From Conexibacter sp. CPCC 206217 (GTDB lineage Bacteria > Actinomycetota > Thermoleophilia > Solirubrobacterales > Solirubrobacteraceae): 64,000 nucleotides of DNA. The stretch covers positions 186,001 through 250,000 of the forward strand of contig NZ_JAUTDO010000004.1 in NCBI RefSeq assembly GCF_030646165.1, read 5' to 3'. The notes under the pieces were generated by a model that was given only the letters and a program-made list of their open reading frames with translations, searched no databases and had not been told where the DNA came from. Both the position numbers and the translations under genes were made by a program. The number at the start of each line of letters is the position of its first letter. Positions within the stretch are counted from its first letter, which is position 1. This document shows, piece by piece, positions 1-7,493 of this stretch.

Positions 1-38
1 AAGCTGCCCAGGTTGTCAGCTCGCACGATGCTGGCCAT
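1..38 (-). CDS. 5' end of an unidentified gene running off the left edge
   Basis: On the minus strand an ATG at 38-36 is preceded by a strong Shine-Dalgarno sequence (GAGGAGAG, five bases upstream) and reads MASIVRADNLGS before the window ends. It starts 44 bases after the stop of dhaL and has the same direction, so it is probably the next gene of the dhaK-dhaL operon. Twelve residues are too few to assign a family. Confidence 0.6.
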   Translation of the reverse strand, partial: MASIVRADNLGS

Positions 39-82
39 GTCTCTCCTCAGGTCGATGGGTGAACATGATCGTAGATGATTTC

Positions 83-739
83 CTATGCAACCGGATAGCA
101 CTCGAACAGCAGCGCCACGGTGACCGCGCCGGGATCGATCACGCCGCGCGCGACGTCGCCGACGTAGCTGGCGCGACCGCGTCTGGCGACGAGGTCGGCC
201 GTCTCCTCGGCGCCGCCGCGGGCGGCCGCGCCGGCGCTGGCCAGCGCGTCGGCCAGCGCGGCTCCGGAGTCGGCCGCGGCCTGCAGCGCCTGCGCCGCCG
301 GAACCATCGCGTCGACCATCGTCTTGTCGCCGAGCTTCGCTCTGCCGAGCCGCATGACGGCGTCGACGCCGCCCTGCGCGGCGGTCGCCAGCGCGGCGAC
401 GTCGAGCGTCGCGCCCGCGGCGTCACCGCTCGCGGCGGCCGCGTCTCTGCCCGCTCTGGCGAACGCGCGGAAGTACATGCCGAACAGCGGACCGCTCGTG
501 CCGCCCGTCTGCATGAAGCCGCTGGAGACGGCCGCGAACGGCTCGGCGACGCTCGCCGAGGCCTCGCCGAGCGCCTCGCGGATGCGCGCGACGGCGGTCT
601 GCAGGTTGGAGCCGTAGTCGCCGTCGCCGGCCTGGCGGTCCAGCTCGCCGAGCGCGAGCCGCTCGGCGTCGACAGCGGTCAGGAACGCCTCGACCCACGC
701 GCGGGCGCGGTCGGCGTCGAGCACTGCGGTCGAGGACAT
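83..739 (-). CDS. dhaL: Dihydroxyacetone kinase subunit DhaL (ADP/ATP-binding)
   Basis: Nucleotide-binding subunit of a DhaK/DhaL-type kinase, which phosphorylates dihydroxyacetone or a related short ketose. The Mg-nucleotide Asp cluster appears as LDRQAGDGDYGSN, followed by GGTSGPLFG and GDKTMVDA, all DhaL hallmarks. I start at MSSTAVLDADRAR (ATG at 739), eight bases after the dhaK stop; an upstream start would overlap dhaK. The length is about 218 residues, close to the family norm of about 210. No DhaM phosphotransferase subunit is visible, so the phosphate donor may be ATP, or the partner lies outside the window. The real substrate could be another ketose such as erythrulose. Confidence 0.9.
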   Translation of the reverse strand: MSSTAVLDADRARAWVEAFLTAVDAERLALGELDRQAGDGDYGSNLQTAVARIREALGEASASVAEPFAAVSSGFMQTGGTSGPLFGMYFRAFARAGRDAAAASGDAAGATLDVAALATAAQGGVDAVMRLGRAKLGDKTMVDAMVPAAQALQAAADSGAALADALASAGAAARGGAEETADLVARRGRASYVGDVARGVIDPGAVTVALLFECYPVA

Positions 740-747
740 CGACCCGC

Positions 748-1749
748 TCACCAGCGCAGCGCGGCGGTCGTGACCGGCGCGTCCCACAGTTCCAGCAGAT
801 CGTCGTCGGCGCGCAGCAGCGTGATCGAGACGCCGCCCATGTCGAGCGCCGTCACGTACGCCCCGACAAGCGCCCGCTCGACGCTGACGCCGCGCTCCCG
901 CAGCAGCGCGACCAGCTCGCGGTGCACGACCGACAGCTCCAGCGGGTGCGTCGAGCCGAGCCCGTTGACGATCGCGATGACGCGGTCGCCGTCGGCCAGC
1001 GAGAGCGCGTCGGCGACCGGCGTCGCGAGCGCCGCGACCAGCTCTCTCGCCGGTGCGAACGGGATCCGCGCTCTGCCGCGCTCGCCGTGGATGCCGATCC
1101 CCAGTTCGACCTCGCCGTCGGGCAGGTCGAACGAGGTGCGGTCGGCGCCGGGGTGCGTCAGCGGCTCCAGCGCCAGCGCCATCGTGCGCGCCGTGCCGTT
1201 GACGCGCTCGGCCAGCGCGACCAGCTCGTCGAGCGAGGCGCCGCGCTCGGCGGCGGCGCCGCAGAGCTTCTCGACGGCGACGACGGCCGCGGTGCCGCGG
1301 CGGCCGGGGCCGTCCTCCTGCCCGTCGGTCGCGAGGTCGTCGTCGACGATCACGTGCTTGACGGTGACGCCGTCGTCCGCGGCCAGCTCGGCCGCGATCG
1401 AGAAGTTCATCACGTCGCCGGTGTAGTTCTTGACGATCTGCAACACGCCCTGGCCGCGGTCGGCCGCGACGGTCGCGGCGTGCACCTGGGCGGCGGTCGG
1501 GCTGGAGAAGATCGCGCCCGGGACGGCGGCGTCGAGCATGCCCTCGCCGACGAAGCCGGCGTGCAGCGGCTCATGGCCGGAACCGCCGCCGGAGACCAAG
1601 CCGACCTTCGGCGCGGCGGCCTCGCCGGCGCGCACGACGATGCGTGCGGCGCGGTCGTAGCGCACCAGTCGCCCATGCGCGAGCTCGAACCCTTCGAGCG
1701 CCTCGCTGACGAAGTCCTGCGGATCGTTGACGAACTGACGACGTGCCAC
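748..1749 (-). CDS. dhaK: Dihydroxyacetone kinase subunit DhaK (substrate-binding)
   Basis: Substrate-binding subunit that holds the ketose covalently on a histidine. The family signatures are LVSGGGSGHEP near the N-terminus, IVKNYTGDVMNF, the active-site segment GIGIHGERG containing the hemiaminal-forming His, and a C-terminal LLELWDAPVTT. The start is GTG at 1749 (VARRQFVNDPQDF), chosen because AAGGAG lies about seven bases upstream and because family members begin with a similar N-D-x-x-D/F segment; the open frame continues further up but without homology. It is the first gene of a minus-strand operon with dhaL and is divergent from the FAH-RraA gene. A CTACAGG/TATAGGAT promoter-operator element lies in the 53-base gap. 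Confidence 0.92.
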   Translation of the reverse strand: MARRQFVNDPQDFVSEALEGFELAHGRLVRYDRAARIVVRAGEAAAPKVGLVSGGGSGHEPLHAGFVGEGMLDAAVPGAIFSSPTAAQVHAATVAADRGQGVLQIVKNYTGDVMNFSIAAELAADDGVTVKHVIVDDDLATDGQEDGPGRRGTAAVVAVEKLCGAAAERGASLDELVALAERVNGTARTMALALEPLTHPGADRTSFDLPDGEVELGIGIHGERGRARIPFAPARELVAALATPVADALSLADGDRVIAIVNGLGSTHPLELSVVHRELVALLRERGVSVERALVGAYVTALDMGGVSITLLRADDDLLELWDAPVTTAALRW

Positions 1750-1770
1750 GACTCTCCTTCTCTCGCGGAA

Positions 1771-1797
1771 GATCCTACAGGGAAAAGGTATAGGATC
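1771..1797. promoter_or_regulatory. Divergent promoter/operator with CTATAGGAT-type elements
   Basis: Between dhaK and the FAH-RraA gene two related elements face outward. ATCCTACAGGGA (1772-1783) reads TGTAGGAT towards dhaK. TATAGGATC (1789-1797) reads towards the FAH gene and ends six bases before its ATG. Outer halves GATCCTA and TAGGATC are an inverted repeat. The same element occurs at four other promoters of this cluster. It may be an operator for the nearby GntR protein, a -10 box, or both. Confidence 0.6.
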
Positions 1798-1802
1798 GCC
1801 GA

Positions 1803-3206
1803 ATGTCACCGCCTCCGCCTTCGAAAGTCATCGCGGTCCACCTCAACTACCGCAGCCGCGCGGAGCAGCGCGGACGGGTGCCCGAGGAGCCGTCCTACTT
1901 CCTCAAGCCGCCGTCGTCGATCTCCGGTGACGGCGACCCGATCGTGCGCCCGCGCGGCACCGAGCTGCTCGTGTTCGAGGCCGAGATCGCGGTCGTGATC
2001 GGGCGCAGAGCGCGCAACGTGACGCCCGCCGAGGGCCTCGGCTGCATCGGCTGGTACGCGCCCGCCAACGACGTCGGCCTCTACGACATGCGCGCGGCCG
2101 ACCGCGGCTCCAACCTGATGGCGAAGGGCCAGGACGGCTACACCCCGATCGGTCCGGTCGTGGCCGCCGAGGGCATCGACCCGGCGTCGCTGACGCTGCG
2201 CGCGCGCGTCAACGGCGAGGTCGTGCAGGAGGACTCCAGCGCCAACCTGCTGTTCGACTTCGGACTGCTCGTCGCCGACCTGTCGCGCTTCGTGACGCTG
2301 GAGCCCGGCGACGTGATCCTCACGGGCACCCCGGCCGGCTCGCGTCCCATGCAGCCCGGCGACGTCGTCGAGGTCGAGCTGGAGGGCCACTCGAAGGTCT
2401 CCAACCCGGTCGTCGAGTCCGACTCCCCGCTCGCGTCGTTCGGCGCGCAGCCGCGCGTCTCGGCGAAGACGCGCGCCGAGGCGATCGGCGCCGGCGCGCC
2501 GCGCGCGGTGACGCTGTCCGCGGACGCGATCGAGGCACTCAACACGGTCTCGACCGCGACGCTGACGGTCCAGCTCAGAAGACACGGGATCGCCAACACG
2601 TTCGTGCGCGGCCTGCGCCCGACACGCCCGGGCATGCGCATGCTCGGCTACGCGCACACGCTGCGCTACGTGCCGCTGCGCGAAGACGTCCTGAAGGCCG
2701 ACAGAGCCGAGCTGAACGCGCAGAAGCGCGCGGTCGAGACGATCGGGCCCGGCGAGGTGCTGGTGATGGACGCGCGCGAGCAGCCGTTCGCGGGCACGAT
2801 CGGCGACATCCTCGCCGCGCGCGTGCTCGCCCGCGGCGGCACCGGCATCGTCACCGACGGCGGCATGCGCGACAGCCCCGCCGTCGCGCAGCTGGAGATC
2901 CCGGCCTGGTACCAGCAGCCGCACGCGGCCACGCTCGGGCTGATCCACTATCCGCTCGAGGTCAACGTGCCGATCGCCTGCGGCGGGACGTTCGTCGTCC
3001 CGGGCGACGTGATGGTCGGTGACGCCGAGGGCGTCATCGTCCTCCCGGCCGCGCTGGCCGAGCGCGTCGCCCACGACGCGGTCGAGCAGGAGTCGCGCGA
3101 GAGCTTTGCGCTCGAGCGCGTGCAGGCGGGCGAGTCGATTCGCGGGATCTACCCGCTGAGCGACGCGCGCCGCGCCGACTACGAGGCCTGGAAGGCAGGA
3201 CAATGA
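1803..3206 (+). CDS. Fused FAH-family hydrolase/decarboxylase and RraA-like aldolase
   Basis: Two catabolic domains lie in one 467-residue chain. Residues about 1-210 are a fumarylacetoacetate hydrolase fold, as in the HpaG isomerase/decarboxylase of homoprotocatechuate breakdown. FEAEIAVVIG carries the acidic metal ligands, ANDVGLYDMR matches the family NDV-D motif, and TGTPAG follows. Residues about 240-467 are RraA-like, the fold of 4-hydroxy-4-methyl-2-oxoglutarate aldolase, with GDILAARVLARGG then TDGGMRD (the Gly-Asp and Arg-Asp motif). The linker near 205-240 is ordinary sequence and I see no frameshift. The ATG follows a TATAGGAT box by six bases without a Shine-Dalgarno, suggesting a leaderless transcript. 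Its stop overlaps the DapA-family start (ATGA). The exact reaction is inferred. Confidence 0.85.
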   Translation: MSPPPPSKVIAVHLNYRSRAEQRGRVPEEPSYFLKPPSSISGDGDPIVRPRGTELLVFEAEIAVVIGRRARNVTPAEGLGCIGWYAPANDVGLYDMRAADRGSNLMAKGQDGYTPIGPVVAAEGIDPASLTLRARVNGEVVQEDSSANLLFDFGLLVADLSRFVTLEPGDVILTGTPAGSRPMQPGDVVEVELEGHSKVSNPVVESDSPLASFGAQPRVSAKTRAEAIGAGAPRAVTLSADAIEALNTVSTATLTVQLRRHGIANTFVRGLRPTRPGMRMLGYAHTLRYVPLREDVLKADRAELNAQKRAVETIGPGEVLVMDAREQPFAGTIGDILAARVLARGGTGIVTDGGMRDSPAVAQLEIPAWYQQPHAATLGLIHYPLEVNVPIACGGTFVVPGDVMVGDAEGVIVLPAALAERVAHDAVEQESRESFALERVQAGESIRGIYPLSDARRADYEAWKAGQ

Positions 3207-4135
3207 GCAGATTCGCAGCCAACCCCGACGCGGTCCGAGGCGCCATCACGCCGCTGATCACGCCGTTCACCGACGACGGCGCGCTCGACCTCGACAGCAT
3301 CGAGCCGCTGATCGACTGGCAGCTGGAGCGCGGCACGCACGGCATCTCGGTCGGCGGCTCGACCGGCGAGCCGACGTCGCAGACCGTCGCCGAGCGGATC
3401 GAGGTGATGCGCGCGGCGGTGAAGGCGATCGACGGCCGCGTCCCGTTCCTGCCGGGCACCGGTACGGCGCTGATGGCCGAGACGCTGGAGCTGACGGCCG
3501 AGGCGCAGAAGCTCGGCGCCGCCGCCGCGCTGGTCGTGACGCCGTACTACGGCCGCGCCCAGCAGCAGGGTCTGTACGACTGGTACGCGCGCGTCGCACG
3601 CGAGTTCCCCGACATGCCGATCATCGTCTACAACGTGCCGATCCGCGCCGCCGTCGACATCGTGCCGAGCACGGTCGCGCGGCTGGCGAGAGAGTTCGAC
3701 AACATCGTCGGGATCAAGGAGACGACGCGCGACTTCGAGCACGTCTCCTACGTGCTGGACCAGTGCGGCACGGACTTCATCGCGCTGTCCGGGATCGAGC
3801 TGCTCTGCTACCCGATGCTCTGCCTCGGCGGGGTCGGCCACCTCAGCTGCGTGGCGAACTTCTCCCCCGAGCCCGTCGCGCAGCTGTACGACGCGTTCGT
3901 CGCCGGCGACCACGCGCTCGCCCAGAAGCTGCACTACGACCTGCACCCGCTCGTCGACGCGGCCTTCGCGGAGACCAACCCGGTGCCGGCAAAGTGGGCG
4001 ATGCACCAGCTCGGCATCCTCCCCTCGCCGTTCGCCCGCGAGCCGCTCGCCCCGCTCGCCGACGCGACGGTCACGAAGGTCCGCGCGCTGCTCGACAGCA
4101 GCCCGCACGTCGACCTCCCCGCCGCCGTCGCCTGA
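3203..4135 (+). CDS. DapA/DHDPS-family pyruvate-dependent lyase or dehydratase
   Basis: A class-I aldolase-superfamily enzyme of 310 residues. It shows GGSTGEPTSQT in place of the usual GTTGE, the Tyr motif IIVYNVP, and the Schiff-base lysine in IVGIKETT. The family includes dihydrodipicolinate synthase, 2-keto-3-deoxysugar aldolases and hydratase-aldolases of aromatic catabolism. Translational coupling (ATGA overlap) to the FAH-RraA gene and the nearby extradiol dioxygenase argue for cleavage of a hydroxy-oxo acid in meta-cleavage metabolism rather than lysine synthesis. It is followed by a hairpin that overlaps its stop codon. Confidence 0.88.
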   Translation: MSRFAANPDAVRGAITPLITPFTDDGALDLDSIEPLIDWQLERGTHGISVGGSTGEPTSQTVAERIEVMRAAVKAIDGRVPFLPGTGTALMAETLELTAEAQKLGAAAALVVTPYYGRAQQQGLYDWYARVAREFPDMPIIVYNVPIRAAVDIVPSTVARLAREFDNIVGIKETTRDFEHVSYVLDQCGTDFIALSGIELLCYPMLCLGGVGHLSCVANFSPEPVAQLYDAFVAGDHALAQKLHYDLHPLVDAAFAETNPVPAKWAMHQLGILPSPFAREPLAPLADATVTKVRALLDSSPHVDLPAAVA

Positions 4136-4142
4136 CGGCGGC
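4121..4142 (+). terminator. Hairpin at the end of the DapA-family gene
   Basis: A nine-base-pair perfect stem (GCCGCCGTC / GACGGCGGC) with a GCCT loop spans the stop codon. It has no clear T-tract, so the termination strength is uncertain. It lies between convergent genes. Confidence 0.5.
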
Positions 4143-4204
4143 GATCCTTGCCCGCGCGCGGCGCCCGCAAGGGGCTCCGCTGCGCGGTGGCGCACGAGCC
4201 GGAC

Positions 4205-4879
4205 TCAGTCCGGCTGGTGCTCGCCGCGCCAGGCGCGGAAGCTCTGGACCGTGTGCATCTTGTGCTCACGGGCGAGCGCCTCGATCTTCGAGGCGTCGGC
4301 GCCGTCCGCGATCAGGTCGATCAGCTCGCCGTGCTCGGCGACCGACGCCGAGCCGCGGTACGGGATCTGCACGAAGACCGTGCGACGGATCGCGTCGAGG
4401 CGCCGGGCGACGTCGCGCAGCATGTCGACGAGCGCCTCGTTGGGGCAGCGCGAGTTGATCAGCGCGTGGAACTCCTGGTTGAGTCTGCCGAAGCTGAGCG
4501 AGTCGAGCTGCTCCATCGCCGCGCGCATTCTGTCGTTGATGCGACGCAGCTCGGCGATGTCTCTCGCCGTCAGGTGCGGGGCGGAGAGCGCCGAGGCGAA
4601 GCCCTCCAGCACTGCCAGCACCGTCATCTCCTCGTCGAAGACGCCGGGCTCGGCCGGCGCCACCTGGGCGCCGGCGTTGGGCCGGTAGATGACCAGGCCC
4701 TCAGCCTCCAAGCGGCGGATCGCCTCCCGCACAGGCAGGGCGGAGACCGCGAACTCCTCGGCCAGCGCATCGATCACGACGCGGTAGCCGGGGCCGTACG
4801 CGCCGCTCAGGATCCGCTCGCGGATCGCCTGGTAGACGCGCTCCTGCTTCGTTACCGATGGGGTGCGGGCTGCTGACAT
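4205..4879 (-). CDS. GntR-family transcriptional regulator, FCD/FadR subfamily
   Basis: A 224-residue regulator. Residues about 10-80 form a winged helix (KQERVYQAIRERILSG, LAEEFAVSALPVREAIRRLEAEGLV). Residues about 90-215 are an all-helical FCD ligand domain with metal-coordinating histidines in NQEFHALI, EHGELIDLI and REHKMHTVQ. FCD regulators usually sense carboxylic acids or acyl-CoAs. It sits between the FAH/DapA pair and the P450 operon, and is the only transcription factor found in the first 26 kb. It is therefore the natural candidate for recognising the CTATAGGAT-type sites spread over the cluster; this link is inference. Confidence 0.9.
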   Translation of the reverse strand: MSAARTPSVTKQERVYQAIRERILSGAYGPGYRVVIDALAEEFAVSALPVREAIRRLEAEGLVIYRPNAGAQVAPAEPGVFDEEMTVLAVLEGFASALSAPHLTARDIAELRRINDRMRAAMEQLDSLSFGRLNQEFHALINSRCPNEALVDMLRDVARRLDAIRRTVFVQIPYRGSASVAEHGELIDLIADGADASKIEALAREHKMHTVQSFRAWRGEHQPD

Positions 4880-4920
4880 GTGCGTTGATTATCCCCTCAA
4901 AACCGGATCGTCTGTGCCGA

Positions 4921-6165
4921 TCAGACGCCGTCTGGCGCCGTCGCGGGGTCCCACAGCACCGGCAGCGTGATCGGTCCCCGAAACACCCACCCTCTCATGA
5001 CCGGCGGATCGTCGAGGTCGAGGCGCAGGTTGGGCAGTCGTTCGAACAGCGCCGGCAGCGCCGCGCCGCCGATCATCTGACGCGCGAGCCAGACGCCGAG
5101 GCAGAAGTGGTGGCCGACGCCGAACGCGACGTTGCGCGCTCTCGGGCGCGTGATGTCGAACTCGTCGGGGCGCTCCCAATGCTGCTCGTCGCGGTTGGCG
5201 GAGCCGACGATCAGGCCCATCCGGGCGCCCGGCTCCAGCGTCGTGTCGCCGAACGTGACGCGCTGCGCCGTCTCGCGCGGGAACATCGCCAGCGGCGAGA
5301 CCCAGCGCATCGCCTCTTCGTTGGCTCTCGCCCACATCGACGGGTCGTCGAGGCACAGCTGCAGCTGATCGCGGTGGGTCAGCAGACCCCACAGCACGAT
5401 GCCGATGCCGTCGCGCGGCTCGTTGAGGCCGCCGCCGATGATCAGCTTCGTGTTGGCGCGCGTCTCCTCTTCGCTGAGTCTGTTGCCCTCGTCGTCGCCG
5501 TACAGCATGGCGCTGATCAGCGAACCGTCGCGTCTCTTCATGACGCGCTCGATCGCGACCGTCGTGGCGGCGTCGATCTCGGCGATCGCCGCGTCGACGC
5601 GCGCCCACACGACGGGGTCGTCGCCGTAGTTGGCGGTGCCGTCCATCAGCGCCTGCGACCACACCTGCAGCTGCTCGTCGGTCGCCTCCGGCACGCCCAG
5701 CACCCAGCCGAGCACGCGCGCGGAGAAGGGACCGGCGAAGTCGCTGAAGAGATCGCCGTGACCGCGCTCGGCGAATCTGTCGATGTACTGGTTCGCGATC
5801 TTCTTGAACTCGGGCAGCATGTTCTGCTCGACGGCCTTCGGCGTCAGCGGCACCTGCGTCGCACGACGCAGGCGCTTGTGCTCGTCGCCGTCGGTGCGCA
5901 GCATCGTGCGGCCCATCACGCGCGTCTGCAGCGAGTCTCTCTCACGCGCGGTGAAGGCCTCGCCGTTGCGCTCGATCGTGTCGATGTCGTCCCAGCTGGC
6001 GACCAGCCAGCGGTTGACCTCGGGGACCCACGTGACGCCCTGCTCGCGCAGCTTGCGGTACGCGGGGTAGGGGTTGTGGATCAGCTCGTCGAGCGTGATG
6101 TCGTCGGAGACCGGCCCGTGCCCGTAGGTCGTGGCCGGATCCGACAGCGTCAGCGTCTTGCTCAT
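4921..6165 (-). CDS. Cytochrome P450 with an atypical I-helix
   Basis: A 414-residue soluble bacterial P450. The haem loop is AFGVGHHFCLGVW with the Cys thiolate ligand. The K-helix ExxR is present in NEEAMRWVSP. The I-helix reads GGGLNEPRDGIG, so the usual Gly-x-Asp/Glu-Thr pair is replaced by Asn-Glu-Pro; as I recall, aromatic O-demethylases of the GcoA type carry a similar Gln-Glu-Pro. The C-terminus GWVFRGPITLPVLWD also recalls that group. ATG at 6165 overlaps the dehydrogenase stop (ATGA). No ferredoxin or reductase gene lies beside it, so redox partners must come from elsewhere. O-demethylation or hydroxylation of an aromatic substrate is a reasonable guess. Confidence 0.93.
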   Translation of the reverse strand: MSKTLTLSDPATTYGHGPVSDDITLDELIHNPYPAYRKLREQGVTWVPEVNRWLVASWDDIDTIERNGEAFTARERDSLQTRVMGRTMLRTDGDEHKRLRRATQVPLTPKAVEQNMLPEFKKIANQYIDRFAERGHGDLFSDFAGPFSARVLGWVLGVPEATDEQLQVWSQALMDGTANYGDDPVVWARVDAAIAEIDAATTVAIERVMKRRDGSLISAMLYGDDEGNRLSEEETRANTKLIIGGGLNEPRDGIGIVLWGLLTHRDQLQLCLDDPSMWARANEEAMRWVSPLAMFPRETAQRVTFGDTTLEPGARMGLIVGSANRDEQHWERPDEFDITRPRARNVAFGVGHHFCLGVWLARQMIGGAALPALFERLPNLRLDLDDPPVMRGWVFRGPITLPVLWDPATAPDGV

Positions 6166-7070
6166 GTCGCCACCGGTGTCGAGTTCGCGGCGGCCGTCGC
6201 CGGCCACCACGCCTTGTGCGCCTCCGAGTGGTCCGAGCCGGCCGGCAGCGCGCCGACGGCGTCCTTCCAACGCGAGCTGACGAGCTGCGCGGTGGGGGCG
6301 TCGACGCCCAGCTCGGTCGCGAGGTCGGCGGCGATGCCGGCGTCCTTCGCCAGCAGCGCCAGCGCGAAGCCGGTCGCGTACGTGCCGGTCACGACGTGCT
6401 CGGTCAGCACGATCTCGCTGACGAAGCTGCGGCCCGTGGAGGTGTTGACGATCTGCACGATCGTCGCCGGGTCCAGGCCGAACTCGCGGCCGATCTCCAG
6501 CGCCTCGGCGCCGGCCGCGTAGGCGGCGGCGGCGAGGTAGTTGTTGAGCGCCTTGACGGCGTGGCCGGAGCCGAGCTCGCCGGTGCGGTAGATGCGCGCG
6601 CCCATCAGCCGCAGAATCGGCTGGACGCGGGCGATCGGCTCCTCTTCGCCGCCGACCATCAGCGTCAGCGAGCCGTCGGTCGCGCGCGGGACGCCGCCCG
6701 AGACGGGGGCGTCGACGAGTGCGATGCCGTCCGGCAGGCGCGTCGCCAGCTCGCGCGTGCCGAGCGGGCGGGAGCTGCTCATGTCGACGATCACGGCGCC
6801 ACGGGGCAGCGCGGCGGCGATCCCGCCGTCGATCAGCGCAGAGGCGACGATTCTGTCGTCGGGCAGCATCGTGACGAGCACCTCGACGTCGCCGAACGAC
6901 TCCGGGCCGCTCGCCGCGACGGCGTTGCCGTACTCGGCGGCGAAGCGGGCCGAGGTCTCGGCGTTTGCGTCGTGGACGACGAGCTCGAGCCCGCCGCCCG
7001 CGATGTTGGCCGCCATCGGCCAACCCATGTTGCCGAGGCCGACGAAGCCGACCTTGCGGGGATCGGCCAT
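6162..7070 (-). CDS. 3-hydroxyisobutyrate dehydrogenase-family oxidoreductase
   Basis: A beta-hydroxyacid dehydrogenase of 302 residues. The NAD(P)-binding motif is GFVGLGNMGWPMAANI, the substrate-binding signature is DAPVSGG, and the catalytic lysine lies in KALNNYL. The family oxidises or reduces 3-hydroxyisobutyrate, tartronate semialdehyde, succinic semialdehyde and related compounds. In this cluster succinic semialdehyde, the expected end-product of homoprotocatechuate cleavage, is a plausible substrate. ATG at 7070 overlaps the preceding stop (ATGA) and the gene is coupled in the same way to the P450. Confidence 0.9.
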   Translation of the reverse strand: MADPRKVGFVGLGNMGWPMAANIAGGGLELVVHDANAETSARFAAEYGNAVAASGPESFGDVEVLVTMLPDDRIVASALIDGGIAAALPRGAVIVDMSSSRPLGTRELATRLPDGIALVDAPVSGGVPRATDGSLTLMVGGEEEPIARVQPILRLMGARIYRTGELGSGHAVKALNNYLAAAAYAAGAEALEIGREFGLDPATIVQIVNTSTGRSFVSEIVLTEHVVTGTYATGFALALLAKDAGIAADLATELGVDAPTAQLVSSRWKDAVGALPAGSDHSEAHKAWWPATAAANSTPVAT

Positions 7071-7450
7071 CACTTCGCGCCGAGTCTGTCGAGCACCGGC
7101 TCGGCGGTGCGGAACGCCTCCACCGACGCCGGCACGCCGCAGTAGATCGCGGCGTGCAGCAGGATCTCCTTGATCTCGTCCTTCGTGACGCCGTTGGAGA
7201 TCGCGCCGGCGACGTGGACGCCCAGCTCATGCCCGCGGCCCTGAGCGACCAGCATCGCCATCGTCAGCATGCTCCGCGTTCTGTGGTCGAGCGCCTCGCG
7301 GCCCCACGTCGCGCCGAAGCAGTATCTGGTGACGAGCAGCTCGAGGTCGCGCTGGAAGTCACTTGCAGCGTCGACCTTCGCCTGGGCGCCACCGGGGCCC
7401 CACATCTGCTCGCGGATCTTGATGCCGGTGGCGTAAAGCTCGTCTTCCAT
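7070..7450 (-). CDS. Carboxymuconolactone decarboxylase-family protein
   Basis: A 126-residue single-domain protein of the PcaC/CMD fold. The conserved stretch LDHRTRSMLTMAML is followed by GHELGVHVAGAISNGVTKDE and ILLHAAIYCGVP, typical of gamma-carboxymuconolactone decarboxylases. The CxxC of AhpD-type peroxidases is absent, so a lyase or decarboxylase role is likelier than a redox one. It is first in a tightly coupled trio with the dehydrogenase and the P450, 43 bases downstream of the aldehyde dehydrogenase stop. Confidence 0.88.
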   Translation of the reverse strand: MEDELYATGIKIREQMWGPGGAQAKVDAASDFQRDLELLVTRYCFGATWGREALDHRTRSMLTMAMLVAQGRGHELGVHVAGAISNGVTKDEIKEILLHAAIYCGVPASVEAFRTAEPVLDRLGAK

Positions 7451-7493
7451 CTCAACTCCTGAATGTTCAGTGTGAGACGGCCCAGACCCACCC

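Noticed and set aside
68..98. A possible ATAGGA half-site between dhaL and the partial gene
   Set aside because: The match is about 7 of 12 and lies inside an operon gap; too weak to add to the motif set.
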